Below, in pieces: positions 57,585 through 64,000 of a DNA stretch of 64,000 nt. This stretch comes from Cladocopium goreaui (lineage: Eukaryota > Sar > Dinophyceae > Suessiales > Symbiodiniaceae). The position numbers and the translations under genes were made by a program. Where the stretch lies: NCBI GenBank assembly GCA_947184155.2, contig CAMXCT020001463.1:1-64000 (forward strand), written 5' to 3'. The notes beneath the pieces were generated by a model. The model was given only the letters and a program-made list of their open reading frames with translations, did not search any database and was not told where the DNA came from. Within the stretch, counting starts at the first letter, position 1. Every line of letters begins with the position of its first letter.

Positions 57585-60104
57585 TTGGTTAGTGATACTA
57601 TCAGAAGAATTGATTATGAAGCCGCAAGGTTCTCAAGCTTGCTAGGAACTCTCCCCATGCAGGTGGACACCACAGGACTGAAGCTGGCAGACTCAGACAT
57701 GCTAGTTGTTCTGTTGAAAAGCCTGCCTGAAACAGTGAAGAATTATGTTCTCCACCACAGCGGCGCAGATAACTATGAGTCTTACCGGAACGCTGCGATG
57801 CGGTGGGAAGAGCAACAACGCCTGTTCAGCGATTTTGAGACAACAGGTAACAGCAAGAGAGTGAGCTCTCTGGAGGGGAATGCGGAACGCCATTCCCTTG
57901 ACGCCGAACTCGTCGATGCGGTAGAAGGCAGATGCGGGAAGTGTGGAAGCAGGAAACACACTGCAGCAGCTTGCACCGCAGACGTTAGCAAGATCCGATG
58001 CTTTCGATGTGGGAAGGCAGGACATGTCAGTTTCAATTGCACTGAGAACAGAGAAGGTAAGGGAATTGTAAAATCTGACACTTGGGACAAGAAAGGTTCC
58101 AAAGGAAAAGGCTCTAAAGGTAGCAAAGGAAAAGGAAAGAAAGGCAAGTTGAATGAAGTTTCAGAGGATTGGACCGACTGGACTGCTGAGAGTTGGGACG
58201 ATGATGACTATTGGTGGCATGACCAATGGCCGGAGAGCTGTGATGGTCAATGGGGAGTTTCGCAGACAGGGTGGGACGATGGTTCTGGATGGTATTGCGA
58301 CGGGTATGGGTATACCTGGCAACAGGGACCAGTCCAAAGTGCGGAACCGAGTGCAAGTCACGACAATAGGTCTGATGTCCAAAAGACTGGCAGTGTCGGC
58401 AGCATGATCATAAATCCTTTGTTGTATGATTTGACATGTGAAACCACTGGAGGTCTTAGGTTTGTGCATGAGCATGAGTTTGCTGACATGGAAACCGAAA
58501 ATAGGCTTGTGGTTGATTGCAAAGACTTTGAAAGTGAACTGACTGACATGGGTTGTGTGCTGGCAAGAGGTTGCGACAGCTGTACTCATGAGTCAGAGTT
58601 TTCAGAAGATGAGCTGACTGACACGGGTTGTGTGCTGCTGGCAAGAGGTTGCGACAGCTGTACTCGTGAGTCGGAAGGAGTGAGAAATGAACTGGCTGAC
58701 ATGGGTTGTGTGCTGGCAAGAGGTTGCGACAGCTGTGCTCATGAGTCAGGGGAAGTTAAACTGGCTGACACGGGTTGTGTGCTGGCAAGAGGTTGCGACA
58801 GCTGTACTCGTGAGTCAGAAGTATTGGAAGTTGAAGTGGCTGACATGGGTTGTGTGCTGGCAAAGAGTTGCGACAGCTGTACTCATGAGCCATGGTTTTG
58901 TGGTTTGAAGTTTGGAGATGAAGTTGGACTTGGTGATAGTTCCAACTTAGAAGCGCGTTTTGTTAATGACCCCAGCCGAGACTTGCGTGTCACTGTACCG
59001 ATGAAAATCGTTTTGGTGAGTGCACATAACTGGTTTGACGACCACAGTGAAGTTTCGGTTGAACAACAGATTGAACCTTATTTGAAGTTTTTGCGACCTC
59101 TGCTTTCACAGGTCGCTGACAACACCGATGCTTCTTGGTGGCTTCTTGACTCTGGTGCATCCACAAGTGTTTTGGCTGAGTCGAACTTGTCAGCCTTCAG
59201 GTCAGTGCTGCAGGACAGTGAGGGGTTAGGTGGCTACAAAGCTGCCAATGCATCCTCAGTCAACATGTCAGGCACTGCTGAAATTGGAGTACAGATGCAC
59301 ATGTCAGGCATATCAGGTGATGATTGGTGTTGGAAGAAAGCACGTTTGAATGTTTTGGTGGGTTCCACCCGGCACAACATTTTGTTAATTACCTCATTGG
59401 CAGATTCGGGATGGAGATTTATACAAGGTCCAAGAGGTTTTGATTTGTTTCATGAGAAACTTGGAATGCATTGTCTTGACGTTGCTTATTTTGCCAATTG
59501 TCCTTGGGTTCGTTTGTATCCTGATGTTGGTAGTAGTAGTGCATACAGGTCTGACTTGACTGTGAGTGATACTCGTGACTTTTCTGTCGCAGCTGTGTCT
59601 GGAGGAGACGACAGTGAACTGGCACGTCACCGGAGACAGGGACATATTCCATTCAATCCGAATTGCTTGGAGTGTGCCAAAGGTCGTTCTGTCTTTCAGC
59701 ACAGAAGAGACAAAGGTGACAGGAAAGAGGTTTTAATTCAGGCGGATTTTGCATTTCTCAAGACAACAGGCGAGATCGCTACAGACGAACTCCCAGGTTC
59801 TGTGAAGATCCTTGTGTTAACTGAGATGATGTCGAGGTGCATTGGCTATGTGGTGGTTGGAGAAGATGTCGAAGCAGCCAGGAGACAGATTGTTGTATGG
59901 CTTCAACATTTTGGGTTGACTTCGAAGGCAGTCTCCATTGATGTCCACACCGATAGCGAGAGGGCCGTGGGAGAGATCATTGGCAATTCCACTGGTCGAT
60001 ACACGTTCGCTATTCGCAGAGCCGCGCCACAACAACATCGATCAATTGGGTCGGCTGAGCGAGCAGTTAGGGAATTAAAAGAAGCCTTCTGTACTAAGAG
60101 ATGA
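57585..60104 (+). pseudogene. Copia B Gag C-terminus, protease and integrase start
   Basis: The ORF is intact for 839 codons: two CCHC knuckles (CGKCGSRKHTAAAC, CFRCGKAGHVSFNC), a basic GKGSKGSKGKGKKGK run, a Trp/Asp-rich segment, five Cys-rich repeats (58520-58895), the protease motif LLDSGASTSVLA (about 59143), the integrase zinc motif HRRQGHIPFNPNCLEC and the first two integrase Asp residues. It shows the sequence missing from Copia A at 37165. A deletion at about 60090 ends the frame shortly after the region of the integrase Glu. Confidence 0.9.
58520..58895 (+). repeat. Cys-rich tandem repeats in Copia B polyprotein
   Basis: Five imperfect GCVLARGCDSCT-type units with variable acidic linkers; one has an extra Leu (GCVLLARGC). 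Confidence 0.85.
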
Positions 60105-60120
60105 TCTGAATGCACAAGGG

Positions 60121-62010
60121 TTGGATGTCACGTTTTCACATGAGAATTTGGTTGATGTTTTGATATATTTGGCTTTGTGTAACAACCATTTTTCAACATC
60201 GAGAGGTTCAGACAGAAGTCCATTGAAAATGGTTTCAGGAAGGAAATTATCTAAACCAATTTCGACTTTGTTTGGTACTCAGGTTCTTGCCGAAATTCCT
60301 GATTCAATTCGTCAGCATTCACCACTTTCAACAAGGAATGTTGAGTGTACTTTCATTCACATGGGATTGGAACGAGGTCCAGTTGTGCAGGGTCTCATTC
60401 GTGTGGATGGCAAAGCTGAATTGATGCGTTTTGTAGCTAGGAACATCAGGGCTATTTCACCTTTGAGATGGGATTTGAATTCGGGACAGGGTGTTTTGAC
60501 ACAGTTTGACACTGGGACTGTAGGTAGTAGACCCCAAATTGTGAATGACAGTGGAACTGCACCAGCTGATATGAGTCAGCTACCTCCTGAAGAGTTACGA
60601 AAGTTGAAAGGTCAGAGTTTGACGGCACCTTCACAGCCCAAACTTGTCTTGCCAGAGTCCAGCAGTGTGAAGAAGAAATCTGGTGAGTTGCGTTTGGCGC
60701 CAGCAGTGCCGTTAGCAAGATCGAATGTTGTCGTGACTCCACAGGAAGTTCCAGCAGAGCCGTCTCGAGTTTCTGTCACTCCATCTCCCACGTCACCAGC
60801 AGATACTGCAGATGTAGCCATTGGTAGTCCTGAGAGTTCTGAGAGAACTTCACCTGACGTACCACGTTTTGAACCGACTCGTCGATGTCCAGCATGTGAG
60901 AGTGGCATGGAAGCACCTGGTATTAGGCACAACAAGGAATGTAGGAAGCGTTTTGCTGACTTTGAGGAACAACGGAGAAAGGAAAGACGTGTTGAACCTG
61001 CACTCTCTCAGGAGAGCCCTGTAGTTGTACCCCAGGTTCAGGTGCCAGTGCAAGAGGTCGATGATGATGATGTGGTACCGACACCTGAGTCCGCTCGGCG
61101 ACAGCCCGAAACACAGGTTGAATACACTAGAAGGCTTAAAAGGAAAGCTGAGACCGACCGAGAACAGTTGGAAAGAGAGATCCGTGAAGATTCTGAGGAA
61201 CTGCTTCAAACAAACATGGATTTTTATTGGTTTTGGGTTGGTAGTGGTGAACCTGTGTTGGTTGCGAGTTTGGGCATACTTGAAGGTCCAACGTCTTTTG
61301 CTCCGGCAACATCTCCAGAAATGTTTTCTGGTTCTCTTGATTCTGTTTGTTTCAATCGAGGCAATGAGCATGATTTTGTGAAGATGCGCCTTGGAGGTCA
61401 AGATGTCTTGGTTTGGAAACCGGACAGTATCATAGATGACCAGAATTTGCAAGAGCTTGATTTGGAACAAGGTTTCAAAGGTATGCAAGAGGAGGTTAGG
61501 AACTTGGAACACTGCAAGACTGGCCGCATCATCACCCAATCAGAACTGGACGACATGAAGAAGGCTGTTCCGAACCTTCGTCTGATCCAGTCGAGGTGGG
61601 TTGCAGCTTACAAAAGCAGTGAGAGGGTTCGAACCAGGATTGTTGCGAAGGACTTCAATCGTGGCTCCTCAGCTAGATCTTTGGGATTTAGCAGTCCGAC
61701 TCCTTCGATTGAAAGTATCCATTTGGTGCTTGCAATGGCAGCGACACAGAAGATGCTTTTGCGTGCATTGGACGTGAGTCATGCCTTCATGCATAGCCCA
61801 TTGGGAACTGGTGTACATGTTGTCTTGAAAATGCCGCTGTCGATTAGCTTTCCATCAGGTGAAGTGACCTACTATTTGCTTGAAAAGACATTGAACGGGT
61901 TACGTGATGCTTCACTGGCATGGTTGCAGCTTTTGACATTTACGGTTGAACATGTAGGCCTTTGGTCTGATTCGTTGGAGCCGTGTGTGTGTATGGTGGA
62001 CAGATTGTGA
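60121..62010 (+). pseudogene. Copia B integrase C-terminus and RT
   Basis: The frame resumes after the deletion, beginning with the integrase C-terminal part (MDVTFSHENLVDVL). A long Pro/Ser/Glu-rich linker with a small Cys/His motif (RRCPACESGMEAPGIRH) precedes the RT palm motif ALDVSHAFMHSPLG. A two-base insertion in a GT run (about 61985) ends the frame before YVDD. Confidence 0.9.
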
Positions 62011-63806
62011 AAGATGGTTATGAAATTGGATTTTGCTTGTGTGTGGTGTATGTTGATGACATTCTATTGTTGTCGACCACTAAGGAAGCCGAAGAACATG
62101 TGGTTGCAACTTTGTCGTCTGTAGTGCCTGTGAAGACAACTGGAGAGATCGGAGAAGAGGGAGGATCCTTGACCTTTATTGGTCGTATTATCAAGAGAGA
62201 AAGAGATTCCTCTGAGATCACTCTGGGTGTTGATCCACATTATCTTGACTCTACGTTTCTGGATTATGGCGTTACCCGTGGGTCTGAGAATGTGCCTGAC
62301 ATTTCGGGACATCTTGAGAAAACACTCACGGATAGCAACTTTCAGAAACCTTTGTCAGATGAAGCATACTCACGCTTCAGGAAGGCGTTGGGAAAATTGC
62401 TTTGGTTGTCACAGGTGCGTCATGACTTGAAGACATGGGTGTCTGTTCTTGGAACGCAGCAAGCAAAACCGATGCACGGAACTGAACAAGCATTGAAAGC
62501 AGTTTTGAGATTCTTGTATGTTGACATGCATGCATGCTTGTGTCTACCGAGCAGAGATGAGACCATCATGAGTCAAGTTGACGATGCTCAACTGAGATCA
62601 GTCCATCTCCACTCTTTCAGCGACGCTTCACATGCGCCGTATCGTTTTAACAACCGCAAAGGTGTTAGCGGTGGAGCTGTTTTCTTTGAGAGGTCTTTGG
62701 TAAGGTCTCTGAGCCGACAGCAACAAGCTTTGAGCTTGAGTTCATGTGAGGCAGAGCTCTATGGTTTGCAATCAGTGTGTCAAGAAAGTGTTGCATTTGG
62801 AAGACTGGTTCACCGTCTTCTATTTGCACTTCATGAGATCGATGAGCCAGAAGAAGTTGTGATTTGGCTGGAGAGCGATTCAAGCTCCGCATTGCAACTT
62901 GTGAGGTCCATGGACGTGCCACGACGTTCACGACACATTGAAATAAGATTGCATTGGTTACGAGAGCAGATGAGAGAGGATTTGTTGAAATTGCGACACA
63001 GAAGTGGTGTTGAAAATCCAACAGATCTTTTCACCAAATGCTTGAGTGCTAAAGCTTTCTATAAACACCGATATGCTCTTGGGATTGTTGTTCCAGATGG
63101 TTTGACAGCTGAGTTGGCAGAACTTCGTGAGCTGTGTGTGTTGCAGCAAGTGTTGACTCAGGGTTCTTCAATTGCGATTGTGGAACTGTGTTGTTCGGAA
63201 CATTCGAACTTGAGAAAGGTTTGTGAAATTTCAAAGGTCCCATACATTGGTGTAGTTGCTAAGGTGCAGAGTTCTGGTACGTTGAGTCGTATAGCTGTTT
63301 GCATCCGACAGTGGAAGAACTCTTCAAATCCGCCTTGGGTGCATATTCATGTATCGACTCCTTGTGGAAGTGGAAATCCGCTTCGCAATTTCAATCCGGA
63401 CTCAGTCACTGAAAAGGACCAGGAATGGGATGAGATCATCAACGCGATTGGTGGTTACTTCAAACATGCAGAATCATGTTCGTTTGAGCTTCCAGAACGA
63501 AATACCATTTGGTCCCGACCTGAGACAGTGAATCTTTTGGAGAGTTTTGACATGAGGCATCAGGCTTTGGTGAGGTTGTGCAAGACTGGATGTCAGAACA
63601 AAGATGGTATTCCGATTGGAAAGACATTGAAGTTTGTTTCCAATTCAGCTTGGTTTGCATTAAATCTCCACTCCAAACTTTCTACATGTACATGTCAGAC
63701 ACACGCAGAACTCTATCAAATCAACTATACTGAGACAGCGTTTTACAACCGAAAATTGGCAAGATACATTTTGATTGCGGTCAAACATGCTTCGAAGAAG
63801 AATTGA
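61983..63806 (+). pseudogene. Copia B RT end, RNase H and C-terminal MTase-like module
   Basis: The frame is intact for 607 codons: YVDDILLL, the Copia RNase H (FSDASHAPYRF, LSSCEAELYGL, WLESDSSSALQLV, NPTDLFTKCLS) and then, without a stop, the MTase-like module IAIVELCCSEHSNL (about 63169), STPCGSGNPLRNF (about 63355), FELPERNTIW (about 63485). This copy shows that the module is truly fused to RNase H and not joined by a lesion. Confidence 0.85.
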
Positions 63807-64000
63807 ATTTTCGTTTGAAAGGGGGCCCTGTGATTGTGAGAGAGAGACAGAAGTTGACGTCACGGTTCATTTTCCTGTTTTGCATGTTATTTTAAACAAA
63901 CGTTGCCAAAGACAAATGGGAGTTTTCACTGTGTTGCATTTTTCTGCAGAGTTTTGTTGCGCGATGCTGTAAGATGCGGTGCGCGCAGCGCAGAACAATC
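63807..64000 (+). other. Copia B 3' untranslated region (window end)
   Basis: Matches Copia A 41755-41950, including GAGAGAGACAGAAGTTG. The second ORF would follow beyond the window. Confidence 0.8.

Larger units (their letters stand above)
55372..64000 (+). mobile_element. Copia B: Ty1/Copia LTR retrotransposon, right end outside window
   Basis: The element has a 5' LTR (55372-56216), PBS (56217-56232), and gag-pol to 63806; the second ORF, PPT and 3' LTR lie beyond the window. It is a close sister of Copia A. It is broken by a T insertion at about 56710, a Gln-to-TAA change at about 57472, a deletion at about 60090 and a two-base GT insertion at about 61985. Lesions differ from those in Copia A, so the two decayed independently. 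Confidence 0.92.

Overview
The window reads as dinoflagellate nuclear DNA, most likely from a Symbiodiniaceae-type genome. The main evidence is an exact minus-strand copy of the 22-nt dinoflagellate spliced leader at 22403-22424, joined to a long, repeatedly interrupted gene. Further support comes from the very high retroelement density and the long, partly intron-free ORFs. I see no rRNA, tRNA, CRISPR array or bacterial-type operon.

Most of the window is six retrotransposons, all on the + strand, inserted in older minus-strand genes. Four are tyrosine-recombinase (YR) retroelements: YR1 (1-7659, left end outside the window), YR2 (13187-21988), YR3 (26749-35287) and YR4 (44596-53259). Each has the order YR recombinase, Gag with a CCCH-type finger, then a Pol made of a C5-methyltransferase-like module, reverse transcriptase and RNase H. 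Each ends in split direct repeats (A1-ORFs-B1-A2-linker-B2), the arrangement known from Ngaro/PAT-type elements. In all four, Gag and Pol lie in the same frame, separated by one UGA with an open frame on both sides. Two are followed by CUA, a known readthrough context. The other two retroelements are Ty1/Copia LTR elements: Copia A (24516-43683, 5-bp target duplication GATCC, itself split by YR3) and Copia B (55372 to beyond the window end). Both encode Gag, protease, integrase, RT, RNase H and a C-terminal module resembling the methyltransferase-like module of the YR elements. Both Copia copies carry frameshifts.

Two older genes can be read through the insertions. Between 7660 and 22424 (minus) lies a very large gene. 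Its 5' end carries the relict spliced leader and its body encodes a glycosyltransferase-like region, an alpha/beta-hydrolase-like region and a superfamily 1 helicase. YR2 interrupts it near the 5' end and YR1 at the 3' end. Between 24190 and 53696 (minus) lies a DDE-type transposase gene or pseudogene cut into three pieces by YR4 and by Copia A (with YR3 nested inside). Removing YR4 rejoins the transposase frame exactly, without target duplication. A further minus-strand ORF at 54390-55199 has the three motifs of an HUH replication-initiator endonuclease.

The rest is low-complexity or tandemly repeated DNA (22425-24189 and 53697-54420). The near identity of the A and B repeats within YR1, YR2 and YR3 and their intact ORFs suggest recent activity. 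YR4 has one frameshift at an A8 run.
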